Assembly: GCA_964368425.1 (NCBI GenBank)
Contig: CAYJAP010000031.1
Span: 1-8,427, forward strand
Direction of reading: 5' to 3'
Length of the DNA: 8,427 nt
Source: CAYJAP01 sp964368425
Lineage (GTDB): Bacteria; Bacillota; Clostridia; Christensenellales; UBA1242
Shown here: piece after piece, positions 1 through 6,340 of the stretch
Position numbering within the stretch: position 1 is the first letter of the stretch
How the letters are laid out: each line of letters opens with the position of its first letter
The notes under the pieces: generated by a model
The model's input: only the letters and a program-made list of their open reading frames with translations
The model's database searches: none
Told to the model about the DNA's origin: nothing
Translations under genes and position numbers: made by a program

Positions 1-366
1 GCTCAAAATGACTCTGCTACACTAGATATACCAAACGAATATATTTCGGCATCTTTAACTAATGCTACTTCTGAAACTTACTTTGTTATACCTGCAACTT
101 CAGGTGTTGGTGTTGACGGTAAACGTTATGAAATCATAACAGATAGTGAGACAGATAATATTTCTCTTGAAGAGATTACAGGCACAATACCGGCAAGTTA
201 CTACATCTTAGTTAACAATGCATCTCCAAGTACTATAGAAGAAACAACAGAGATGTATATATACGTGCCATCAGAAGTGAGTAGAACGTCTGCAGAAGTG
301 GAAGTTCGCATGAGTGTATTAGGTAGTAGAGAGTGCTTATATTTTATAGTGATAGTGGGAGAATAG
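1..366 (+). CDS. C-terminal part of an unidentified protein (5' end outside window)
   Basis: Frame 1 is open from the first base to TAG at 364-366, giving 121 codons with no convincing start, so the gene begins upstream of the window. The other two forward frames are not open here. The visible part is rich in Thr, Ser, Glu and beta-branched residues, has few positive charges, and ends in a short hydrophobic stretch (CLYFIVIVGE). This composition resembles beta-rich surface or secreted proteins, but I see no motif and do not recognise a family. The next gene starts 10 bases after the stop and its only possible ribosome site lies inside this gene's 3' end, so the two are probably cotranscribed. 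Function is unknown. Confidence 0.75.
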   Translation, partial: AQNDSATLDIPNEYISASLTNATSETYFVIPATSGVGVDGKRYEIITDSETDNISLEEITGTIPASYYILVNNASPSTIEETTEMYIYVPSEVSRTSAEVEVRMSVLGSRECLYFIVIVGE

Positions 367-376
367 CGGTTACAGT

Positions 377-1255
377 ATGAGATGGGTTTTAAGTCGATAT
401 AAATATAAAAGAATAGGATTAGCGCTAGGTGGTGGTGGAGCAAGAGGTTTCGCCCATATTGGCGTATTGAAGGCGTTTGAGGAGAATAATATCAAGTTTG
501 ATTTCGTGGCAGGGACAAGTGTGGGGAGCTTGGTAGGTGCGGCCTATTGTAAGAATTTATCTATTGAAAATATGATAGAGCTTTGTAGCCTCGTTGATAT
601 AAAGAGTTTACGCACGAATAGAATTCCATTGATACCTAGTAAAATAGACGGTCTGAAAAGATTTGTGGATAGTTGTGTTGGAGAGGATACCACCTTTAAG
701 GACCTAAAGATTCCTTTTGCATGTGTTGCTGTCGACATAATAGAGGGAAAAGAGCATACGTTGATGAGTGGAAATCTTTCACAGGCGGTAATTGCGAGTT
801 GTGCCGTTCCTGGTATTTTTCAGCCTGTTGAGATTGATAATTACAGATTTTATGATGGCGGTCTATCCAATACAATTCCAAGCAGTGTCGCTAAAGAAAA
901 TCATTGTGATGCAGTGGTCGCTGTTGATATAAATAGTACGAGGGGCTCAGGTACAGAGAGCACTAAGTTGACAGATTTATTAGGAGCAGCGTTGGGAGTG
1001 TGTATGAAAAACTCTGCTATCAAAGGTTACTTAAACGCAGAAATAGTACTGCAACCTAACTTGAAGAGATTTAAGGCTTCTAAGAAAGATGGGTGCGGAG
1101 ATATGATTGAAGAAGGCTATAATGCCGCGATGGAAAAAATGTCAGAAATAAAGGCTCTTTTCAGAAAGAGTAAGGCTCATTGGAAGCGCATGAAAAGAGA
1201 AGATAAGGTTCAGCAAAAACTTCGTCAAACGAATTATTATGAAGTGGAGAAATAA
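377..1255 (+). CDS. Patatin-like phospholipase (RssA/NTE-type serine lipid hydrolase)
   Basis: The 292-residue protein has the hallmarks of bacterial patatin-like acyl hydrolases, which use a Ser-Asp dyad to cleave ester bonds in phospholipids or related lipids. The glycine-rich oxyanion loop GGGGARG is at residues 18-24, the nucleophile elbow GTSVG at 46-50 (Ser48), and the catalytic Asp160 lies in YDGG (159-162). The motifs LSQAVIASCAVPGIF and SNTIPSSVA are also typical of the RssA/YchK group. No signal peptide is visible, so it is probably cytoplasmic or peripheral to the membrane; the basic tail (KSKAHWKRMKREDK) could help membrane contact, which is inference. ATG 377 is the first start after an in-frame stop at 353-355. 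Its ribosome site is weak: GGGAG at 357-361 is about 15 bases upstream. The physiological substrate cannot be told from sequence. Confidence 0.9.
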   Translation: MRWVLSRYKYKRIGLALGGGGARGFAHIGVLKAFEENNIKFDFVAGTSVGSLVGAAYCKNLSIENMIELCSLVDIKSLRTNRIPLIPSKIDGLKRFVDSCVGEDTTFKDLKIPFACVAVDIIEGKEHTLMSGNLSQAVIASCAVPGIFQPVEIDNYRFYDGGLSNTIPSSVAKENHCDAVVAVDINSTRGSGTESTKLTDLLGAALGVCMKNSAIKGYLNAEIVLQPNLKRFKASKKDGCGDMIEEGYNAAMEKMSEIKALFRKSKAHWKRMKREDKVQQKLRQTNYYEVEK

Positions 1256-1306
1256 CTCTACTTTCATTTTTTAGAGCAGCACACTAATGTTAAAAAATGG
1301 AGAGGA

Positions 1307-2628
1307 ATGAAAACAAAAGATAAAAATATAAAGAAATCGCTTATAATAGCTACGATAACTTGTGTATCCCTTATCACGGTGCTTCTTTTGTCCTTAATGT
1401 TTTCATCTCAGTTAGAAATAGCTTTTGCTCTCAAACCCGATATTTCCAGTATATCGGAAGGTGCGCTGGAAGTTCATTTCGTGGACGTTGGACAAGGTGA
1501 CGCCACACTCATACGTTTCCCTAATAACGACACCATGTTAATTGACGCGGGTCCCAGCACCTACGCAGACAAACTGATAAATTACATAGATAACGTTTTC
1601 TTACAGGACAACGAAAAACATCTTAACTACGTCATATTAACGCATTCTCATAATGATCACTACGGGGGAATGTTAGCAGTTCTTGATAAATACACTGTCG
1701 ATGTTTTTTATCGTCCGGCAATTACCACGAAACCGCTAGAGCAGGATGGTGATGGTATCACCTATTCTACTACTAAAGGCTACGTTGATGTCATAGAGAA
1801 AGTTAACTTGCTATACGCACAGGGAAAGGTGGGGAATATCGTTGTAAGCGCTCAGGGAATAAACATATCTGCAGGAGAAGCGACAGTGAATTTCGTCGCT
1901 CCATTACTTACTAACTATATAAACGTTAATAATTTTAGTCCAGTTATGCTGCTGAATTTTCAAAATAAAAAGTTTATGTTTTCTGGAGACGCTGAAAATC
2001 TTGTTGAAAACGCTGTTGCATCTTTCGCCGATGAACACGATCTATCTCTAGATATCGACGTCCTTAAGGTGGGTCATCATGGCAGCAACACATCTACTAC
2101 TCANNNNNNNNNNNNNNNNNNNNNNNNNNNNNNNNNNNNNNNNNNNNNNNNNNNNNNNNNNNNNNNNNNNNNNNNNNNNNNNNNNNNNNNNNNNNNNNNN
2201 NNNTAGATATCGACGTCCTTAAGGTGGGTCATCATGGCAGCAACACATCTACTACTCAGTTATGGTTGGAAAAGACTACGCCCGAGCATGCAGTAATAAG
2301 TGTAGGGAAGTATAATTCGTATGGACATCCAAGTAATGATGTGCTATTAAGATTATCTACATATAGTGGGTTGAGTAGTGAAGATATATATACTACAAGC
2401 AGTCAAGGAAATATAATTTCATACGTTAATCCCGAAGAAGATATTGAGTTTTTAGTTATAACTGATGTGGATAGTTTCCTTTTCGTCGACTGGCAAGTGA
2501 TAATTGTTATCTCAGTATGCGGAATTTTACTATTTTTCTATACGCCATATCTTTCTTTGTACATCTATAAACTGCGTAAAAAACGTGCAAAAAACAAGTC
2601 ATTAAATATAAAAAAGAGCCCAAAGTAA
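1307..2628 (+). CDS. Membrane-anchored ComEC/Rec2-type metallo-beta-lactamase-fold protein, interrupted by an assembly gap
   Basis: Reading starts at ATG 1307 behind GGAGAGG (1299-1305) and runs into 100 N at 2104. After the gap the same 55 bases recur. If the gap and one copy are removed (155 bases) the two halves join in frame into 388 residues ending at TAA 2626-2628. Features on the joined protein: a membrane anchor at about 11-32; HFVDVGQGD (57-65), the signature of ComEC-type hydrolase domains; the metal motif HSHNDH (113-118); SGDAE (226-230); KVGHHGS (254-260); a late His in YGHP (His289); and a second membrane segment at about 344-367 followed by a very basic tail (KLRKKRAKNK). The positive ends suggest that both termini are cytoplasmic and the hydrolase domain is outside the membrane. 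ComEC C-terminal domains are thought to act on DNA. This stand-alone form lacks the ComEC channel, so a role in competence is not implied; an extracellular nuclease or phosphodiesterase is possible. Confidence 0.85.
2049..2103 (+). repeat. 55-base direct repeat, left copy (gap-flanking)
   Basis: The 55 bases ending at the gap begin with tagatatcgacgtcc and end with atctactactca. They are identical to 2204-2258, directly after the gap, and encode the end of LDIDVLKVGHHGSNTSTT in the metallo-beta-lactamase gene. The repeat is best explained as two contigs ending in the same 55-mer, not as a biological repeat. Confidence 0.95.
2104..2203. other. Scaffold gap of exactly 100 N
   Basis: A run of 100 undetermined bases, the conventional placeholder for a gap of unknown size. 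Both sides belong to the same gene and share a 55-base overlap, so the true gap length is probably negative: nothing is missing and 155 bases should be removed here. Confidence 0.95.
2204..2258 (+). repeat. 55-base direct repeat, right copy (gap-flanking)
   Basis: Exact copy of 2049-2103, starting at the first base after the gap. A GTG at 2224 within it can look like the start of a separate 134-residue gene. That codon is really the internal Val255 of the joined protein, in the KVGHHGS motif, so no gene begins here. Confidence 0.95.
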
Positions 2629-2651
2629 GCGAATCCACTACACCTAGCATC

Positions 2652-2675
2652 GCGACCAAAAGTGGTCGCTTTTTT
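2652..2675 (+). terminator. Rho-independent terminator after the metallo-beta-lactamase gene
   Basis: A perfect 7-bp stem (GCGACCA at 2652-2658 with TGGTCGC at 2663-2669) closes a 4-base loop (AAAG) and is followed directly by six T (2670-2675). It lies 23 bases after the stop codon and separates the patatin/metallo-beta-lactamase block from the nrdDG unit. Confidence 0.93.
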
Positions 2676-2789
2676 CTTGTTATGTATCTATAACGAGAGA
2701 GTTATATTATTATTACTATTTAAAAATGCAAGAGTTTTTTGAAAAAAGATTAAAATATTTGATATTTTGTATGAAATAAACAAAAACAG
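2676..2789. other. AT-rich intergenic stretch between terminator and nrdD operator
   Basis: About 114 very AT-rich bases with no supported gene. A 17-codon ORF (2726-2779) has no ribosome site. A weak TTGAAA (2739-2744) followed by T/A-rich sequence could mimic a promoter, but no convincing -10 is spaced from it. Such AT-rich DNA upstream of a strong promoter may act as an UP-type element; that is inference. Confidence 0.4.
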
Positions 2790-2805
2790 AAACAATATAT
2801 AGTTG
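2790..2805 (+). promoter_or_regulatory. Putative NrdR box 1 (distal)
   Basis: The core CAATATATAG (2793-2802) fits the 10-base centre of the NrdR box consensus acaCWAtATaTWGtgt; the flanks fit less well. It lies 16 bp upstream of a second match, with centres 32 bp apart (about three helical turns), which is the usual tandem arrangement of NrdR boxes. NrdR represses ribonucleotide reductase genes when dATP is high. The nrdR gene is not in this window. Confidence 0.7.
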
Positions 2806-2818
2806 TTGAAGTTTTCCG

Positions 2819-2847
2819 TTGACACAACATATTGTGGTATGTTAAAT
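2819..2847 (+). promoter_or_regulatory. Sigma-A-type promoter of nrdDG
   Basis: A perfect -35 TTGACA (2819-2824) is followed after 17 bp by TTAAAT (2842-2847, 4 of 6 matches to TATAAT), preceded by a TG that may add extended -10 character. Transcription would start near 2854, leaving a leader of about 29 bases before ATG 2883. This places the TTG at 2832 upstream of the transcript and rules it out as the nrdD start. Confidence 0.7.
2822..2837 (+). promoter_or_regulatory. Putative NrdR box 2 (promoter-overlapping)
   Basis: ACACAACATATTGTGG matches the NrdR consensus acaCWAtATaTWGtgt at all but two positions, both weakly conserved (C for t at the fourth core base and the last flanking base). 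It overlaps the end of the -35 hexamer and lies in the -35/-10 spacer, so a bound repressor would block RNA polymerase. Together with box 1 it makes nrdDG a likely NrdR target. Confidence 0.75.
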
Positions 2848-2864
2848 TTAAAGCAACAAAACAC

Positions 2865-2871
2865 AAGGGGG
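2865..2871 (+). promoter_or_regulatory. Ribosome binding site deciding the nrdD start
   Basis: AAGGGGG lies 11 bases before ATG 2883. It is inside any reading frame begun at TTG 2832, and no comparable site precedes that TTG, so the site supports the shorter protein. Confidence 0.75.
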
Positions 2872-2882
2872 CAAAATCCAAA

Positions 2883-4988
2883 ATGGTAAAGTTAGTTTTA
2901 AAAAGAGATGGCACAGAACAAGTGTATAATGAGGAGAAAATTGCTAAAGCGATTTTTAAAGCTGTACAGGCATGCGGAGGAAATGATTATGATCGTTGTA
3001 TCTTCCTAGCTAAACAAGTTACGGAGATGATGAATCAACAATATAAGAATAAAATTCCGAACGTAGAAGATATTCAGAACATAGTTGAAAAGGTTCTTAT
3101 CGAAAATAGACATGCGCAGGTAAGTAAGGCTTATATATTGTATAGAGAAAAAAGAAGTGTTGCAAGACAGAAGAACGCACTGATAGGGGCAACTATCGAT
3201 ATGTTTGATTCGTACTTACAAAATGATACATGGGAAGTTAAAAACAATGCTAATATGCAGCGTTCAGTGGCAGGACTTAATAACTTCGTACGAGAAGAGT
3301 TTACAAAAAGCTATTGGTTAAATGAAGTTTATTCATCAGAAATAAGAGAAGCTCACATTAACGGGGATTTCCATATCCACGACCTAGGATTTTTCGGCGC
3401 TTATTGTGCGGGCTGGGACCTGAAACAACTACTTATGGACGGTTTCCAGGGACCTCCAGGAAAACCAGCTAGTAAGGCTCCTAGACATCTGAGAAGCCTA
3501 CTAGGACTTATCGTTAATAGTACTTTTACTACTCAGGGAGAAACGGCGGGAGCACAGGCTTGGAGTAGTTTCGATACCTATTGTGCACCATTTATTAGAC
3601 ATGATAAGTTGGATTATAAAGAAGTTAAGCAATCTCTACAGTCGTTCGTTTTCAACATGAACGTTGCAACAAGAGTAGGATTCCAAGCTCCGTTCAGCAA
3701 CATCACACTTGATATTAAAGTTCCTAAGACTTTGAAAGATACTCCTATCATTATAGGTGGAGAGTACCAGGACACCACTTACGGAGAGTATCAAGCCGAG
3801 ATGGATATATTCAACAGGGCGTTCTGTGAAGTTATGTCGGAAGGAGATGCTCTAGGTAGAGTGTTTACTTTCCCAATCCCAACAATTAATATTACAAAAG
3901 ACTTTGAATGGGATAGTGAAGTTGTTGATAGTATTATGGAGATGACCTGTAAATATGGAATTCCGTACTTTGCTAACTACATCAACTCTGACTTATCTCC
4001 CGAAGATGCTGTATCAATGTGTTGCAGACTACGTCTTGACGTTAGAGAACTAAAGAAAAGAGGTGGTGGATTGTTCGGAAGTAATCCATTGACAGGTTCG
4101 ATAGGTGTTGTTACTTTAAACATGCCTAGAATAGGATATTTGTCTGACACAAAAGAAGAGTTTATGGAGAGAGTAGATAAACTGTGTGATATAGCTAAAT
4201 CAAGTCTTGAGATAAAGAGAAAAATTGTTGAAAAGCAGACGGATGGCGGATTATATCCATACTCAGCGTTCTATCTAAGAGATATAAAAGCTAGAACTGG
4301 TAGTTACTGGACTAACCACTTCAACACGATAGGTTTGGTTGGAATGAACGAAGCACTACTAAACTTTATGGGTAAAGATATTGCTAGTCCAGAAGGTAAC
4401 GCATTTGCTATCGAAGTTATGAACCACATGAGAGCGAAGATGCAAGATTACCAAGAGGAAACAGGAAACATCTATAACCTTGAAGCGACTCCTGCAGAGA
4501 GTACAGGTACTCGTTTCGCTAAACTTGATAAAAAGAGATATCCAAACATCATTGTTGCTGGAAAAGATAGTATTATATACACAAACTCCACCCAGCTGCC
4601 AGTAGAATATTCACAAGACATCTTCAAAGTAATAAATCAACAGGATGAATTACAATCCCTATATACTGGGGGAACGGTGTTACACTTGTACTTAGGCGAA
4701 AAAATAGAGGATAAAGAAGTTGCAAAAGCACTAATCAAAAAGATTTTTGAGACCTCTAAAATGCCGTACGTTTCACTAACTCCAACCTTTAGCATCTGTC
4801 CAACACATGGATACATTAAAGGTGAACATTTCGAATGTCCTGAATGTAAAGCTAAAACCGAAGTGTGGAGTAGGGTTGTAGGATACTTGAGACAAATTGA
4901 TGACTTCAATGATAGTAAAAAAGAAGAATATCTAAGAAGAACAAAGTTTGTAATAGATCCTAAACAAACTCAGGCTTGTTGCGAATAA
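2883..4988 (+). CDS. nrdD: Anaerobic (class III) ribonucleoside-triphosphate reductase, large subunit
   Basis: This 701-residue protein reduces ribonucleoside triphosphates to deoxy forms by glycyl-radical chemistry without oxygen. It opens with an ATP-cone (about 1-95, starting MVKLVLKRDGTEQVYNEEKI), the allosteric dATP/ATP site. The catalytic barrel includes HINGDFHIHD and Cys175 in YCAGWDL, the paired Cys380-Cys381 in SMCCRLRLD followed by RGGGLFGS, and VVTLNMPR. The C-terminal end has a zinc-type motif CPTH...CPEC (Cys639, His642, Cys652, Cys655) and the glycyl radical site RVVGY with Gly667. Length and motif order are those of complete NrdD proteins. The CCRLRLD/GGGLFGS signature is, as I recall, that of the Thermotoga-like subgroup, not the E. 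coli/T4 one. ATG 2883 is preferred over TTG 2832 because a promoter and ribosome site lie between them and NrdD proteins normally begin at the ATP-cone. The gene is cotranscribed with its activase, and NrdR control is predicted. Confidence 0.97.
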   Translation: MVKLVLKRDGTEQVYNEEKIAKAIFKAVQACGGNDYDRCIFLAKQVTEMMNQQYKNKIPNVEDIQNIVEKVLIENRHAQVSKAYILYREKRSVARQKNALIGATIDMFDSYLQNDTWEVKNNANMQRSVAGLNNFVREEFTKSYWLNEVYSSEIREAHINGDFHIHDLGFFGAYCAGWDLKQLLMDGFQGPPGKPASKAPRHLRSLLGLIVNSTFTTQGETAGAQAWSSFDTYCAPFIRHDKLDYKEVKQSLQSFVFNMNVATRVGFQAPFSNITLDIKVPKTLKDTPIIIGGEYQDTTYGEYQAEMDIFNRAFCEVMSEGDALGRVFTFPIPTINITKDFEWDSEVVDSIMEMTCKYGIPYFANYINSDLSPEDAVSMCCRLRLDVRELKKRGGGLFGSNPLTGSIGVVTLNMPRIGYLSDTKEEFMERVDKLCDIAKSSLEIKRKIVEKQTDGGLYPYSAFYLRDIKARTGSYWTNHFNTIGLVGMNEALLNFMGKDIASPEGNAFAIEVMNHMRAKMQDYQEETGNIYNLEATPAESTGTRFAKLDKKRYPNIIVAGKDSIIYTNSTQLPVEYSQDIFKVINQQDELQSLYTGGTVLHLYLGEKIEDKEVAKALIKKIFETSKMPYVSLTPTFSICPTHGYIKGEHFECPECKAKTEVWSRVVGYLRQIDDFNDSKKEEYLRRTKFVIDPKQTQACCE

Positions 4989-4990
4989 TT

Positions 4991-5028
4991 AATGTGGAGT
5001 GTGTAAGTTTTCTTATACACTCTATATT
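4991..5028 (+). promoter_or_regulatory. Long hairpin between nrdD and nrdG
   Basis: The RNA from here can fold into a stem of up to 17 bp (4991-5007 with 5012-5028, three of them G-U) closed by a TTTT loop; the core is GAGTGTGTAAG with CTTATACACTC. It starts 2 bases after the nrdD stop. The bases after the stem are AT-rich but contain no T run, so it is not a clear terminator. It may act as a partial terminator, a 3' stabiliser of nrdD mRNA, or a processing site that makes less nrdG message. Confidence 0.6.
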
Positions 5029-5058
5029 TACATAAACAAATTATAAAAGTTGGTTTAT

Positions 5059-5736
5059 ATGGAGATTGCCGGATTTATTGTTAACTCATTTGTGGATTAC
5101 CCTGCGCACATTGCATGCGTAGTTTTTACCCCTGGCTGTAATATGAACTGTTGGTACTGTCATAACCGTAGCATCATCAATGAAACAAAGGGTGGTTATG
5201 ATGAGGATAAAATACTAAAAATAATAGCCGACAGAAAAGGGTTTTTAGATGGCGTGGTAATAAGCGGGGGAGAACCAACTCTACAGCCTGATCTAGAAAA
5301 TTTCATAACTAAAATAAAGAAAATTGGACTTAAGGTAAAGCTAGATACTAACGGCACTAATCCAGAAGTGTTAGCAACTCTCGTGAACAAGAATCTGGTC
5401 GATTATATCGCCATGGATATCAAGGCACCGTTTGAGAAGTATAATAAGATTACGATTATTCCGAATATAGAAGCAGTGAAAGAATCTGTAAAATTCATTA
5501 TGGGGTGCGGGGTTGATTATGAGTTTCGTACTACCTTTGCTCCTAACCTCCAAGTGGACGATATTGTGTCAATATGTAAAAGTATAGAGGGTGCAAAACA
5601 ATACTCTTTACAGGGATATGAAGTGCCCGACTATCTTGATAAAAATAAAGTCCCTCCACACAGCAGGAGTGCATTCAAAGAGGCGGAAGATAATTCGACA
5701 AAATATGTCAAGAACTTTGTTATAAAAAACCTATAA
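5059..5736 (+). CDS. nrdG: Anaerobic ribonucleotide reductase activating protein (radical SAM)
   Basis: This 225-residue radical-SAM enzyme is expected to bind a [4Fe-4S] cluster and S-adenosylmethionine and to generate the glycyl radical on NrdD (Gly667). The cluster motif CNMNCWYC (CX3CX2C; Cys27, Cys31, Cys34) and the SAM-binding SGGEP (69-73) are clear. The N-terminus MEIAGFIVNSFVDYP...VVFTPGCN and the overall length match the longer NrdG2-type activases (the TIGR02495 type, by recall), not the short E. coli NrdG. ATG 5059 is chosen because the family begins with M-x-I-x-G; an in-frame TTG three codons earlier has no better ribosome site. The ribosome site is poor for either start (only a weak AGTTGG at 5049-5054), which with the upstream hairpin suggests lower expression than nrdD. 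It could be confused with pyruvate formate-lyase activase, but its position directly after nrdD settles the assignment. Confidence 0.93.
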   Translation: MEIAGFIVNSFVDYPAHIACVVFTPGCNMNCWYCHNRSIINETKGGYDEDKILKIIADRKGFLDGVVISGGEPTLQPDLENFITKIKKIGLKVKLDTNGTNPEVLATLVNKNLVDYIAMDIKAPFEKYNKITIIPNIEAVKESVKFIMGCGVDYEFRTTFAPNLQVDDIVSICKSIEGAKQYSLQGYEVPDYLDKNKVPPHSRSAFKEAEDNSTKYVKNFVIKNL

Positions 5737-5781
5737 TTGCCTCTGGTGAGGGAAACTTTTGCTCTACTAAATAAAAACCTA

Positions 5782-5810
5782 TTGTGAAAACGAAGGAATT
5801 AAAGTATAAT
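5782..5810 (+). promoter_or_regulatory. Promoter of the shikimate-kinase-like/transketolase unit
   Basis: TTGTGA (5782-5787, 4 of 6 matches to TTGACA) and a perfect TATAAT (5805-5810) are separated by exactly 17 bp. Transcription should start near 5816-5818, only about 10 bases before ATG 5827 and within or just before the ribosome site. The unit therefore appears to be expressed separately from nrdDG. Confidence 0.75.
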
Positions 5811-5814
5811 AAAA

Positions 5815-5820
5815 GTGGAG
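5815..5820 (+). promoter_or_regulatory. Ribosome binding site deciding the start at 5827
   Basis: GTGGAG lies 6 bases before ATG 5827. The GTG at 5815 is in frame with the gene and could be taken as a start, but it is part of this ribosome site and would lie upstream of the predicted transcription start. Confidence 0.75.
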
Positions 5821-5826
5821 CTAATT

Positions 5827-6330
5827 ATGAAAACAAATTTATGTATTGTGAGTTTGTCCTCTTTATTAACTAAAACAATAGCTAAATGTTTATCCGAAAG
5901 GTTAGGCATGTTTTATGTTGATGTTAATGAAATGTTGCAGTTTGAATTAGTAGATATCGTTGACGCACAGCAACGTACTAGTGTAGAATATATAGAGAAA
6001 GTTAAGACAAAACAAGTAAAAAATCTAGCCAGTTTTGAGAATACTTTGATCAGCATTGATGTTTCAACATTCTTGCAAAAAGATAATGCTAAAAACATAG
6101 ATAAGGGCGCGTACATTATATTCTTAAACGTCCCTCAAACTTCGCTGAAAAAGCTGCTTAAAAAAGAAGGAAAAGACCAATCTGACGAGTATGTGCAGAT
6201 GTTAGTGTATAACGAGCGTACTCAGTTCTGTCAAAATATATGTGATTTTGAGATTGAAGTATCTAGCTTGAACAAAAAGAATATTGTTTCACAAATTGTT
6301 AAAGATTTATCTACATACAAGTATACTTAA
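5827..6330 (+). CDS. Shikimate-kinase-like protein with degenerate P-loop (probable pseudokinase)
   Basis: The 167-residue length and strand/helix order follow shikimate kinase (AroK). A first strand and loop at 4-17 lead into IAKCLSERLGMFYVDVNEML (18-37), which resembles the AroK pattern (A)-K-x-L-(A)-x-x-L-G-x-x-F-x-D-x-D-x-x-I. A later strand AYIIFLNVP (95-103) precedes a helix, and ERTQFCQNICDFEIEV (130-145) matches the R-x-x-x-Y-x-x-x-A-D-x-x-V end. Key residues are missing. The P-loop GxxGxGK[ST][ST] reads SLSSLLTKT (9-17) with no glycine and a displaced Lys; the second Asp of D-x-D is Asn34; the shikimate-binding GGG is replaced near IDVS (77-80). ATP-dependent shikimate phosphorylation is therefore unlikely. 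It sits directly upstream of transketolase, and their stop codon and ribosome site overlap. The fold assignment is by eye and function is unknown; a regulatory or binding role is inference. Confidence 0.6.
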   Translation: MKTNLCIVSLSSLLTKTIAKCLSERLGMFYVDVNEMLQFELVDIVDAQQRTSVEYIEKVKTKQVKNLASFENTLISIDVSTFLQKDNAKNIDKGAYIIFLNVPQTSLKKLLKKEGKDQSDEYVQMLVYNERTQFCQNICDFEIEVSSLNKKNIVSQIVKDLSTYKYT

Positions 6331-6334
6331 GGAG
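6329..6334 (+). promoter_or_regulatory. Ribosome binding site of transketolase overlapping the upstream stop
   Basis: AAGGAG starts in the TAA stop of the preceding gene and ends 6 bases before ATG 6341. This strong, well-spaced site fixes the transketolase start. An in-frame extension back to 6284 would overlap the upstream gene and add residues not found at the start of the family. Confidence 0.85.
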
Positions 6335-6340
6335 AATAAA

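Noticed and set aside
201..443. - strand ORF at the left edge, and other antisense ORFs under the large genes
   Set aside because: They overlap well-supported + strand genes, show no motifs and have no ribosome sites I can see.
1256..1306. Hairpin or promoter between the patatin-like and metallo-beta-lactamase genes
   Set aside because: CTCTA/TAGAG is only 5 bp with an 11-base loop, and no spaced -35/-10 pair is convincing.
2224..2628. Separate 134-residue gene starting at GTG 2224
   Set aside because: The start lies inside the duplicated 55 bases and the KVGHHGS motif. It is the C-terminal half of the gene begun at 1307, once the false gap is collapsed.
2726..2779. 17-codon leader peptide upstream of nrdD
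   Set aside because: It has no ribosome site and lies upstream of the predicted transcription start.
2832..2882. N-terminal extension of nrdD from TTG 2832
   Set aside because: It falls between the promoter elements and the predicted transcription start, and the ribosome site and normal NrdD start support ATG 2883.
5740..5760. Terminator after nrdG (CCTC...GAGG)
   Set aside because: Only a 4-bp stem, and the following bases (GAAACTTTT) are too weak. No clear terminator is visible after nrdG.
6284..6340. N-terminal extension of transketolase
   Set aside because: It would overlap the upstream gene, whereas AAGGAG at 6329-6334 points to ATG 6341, where the family normally begins.
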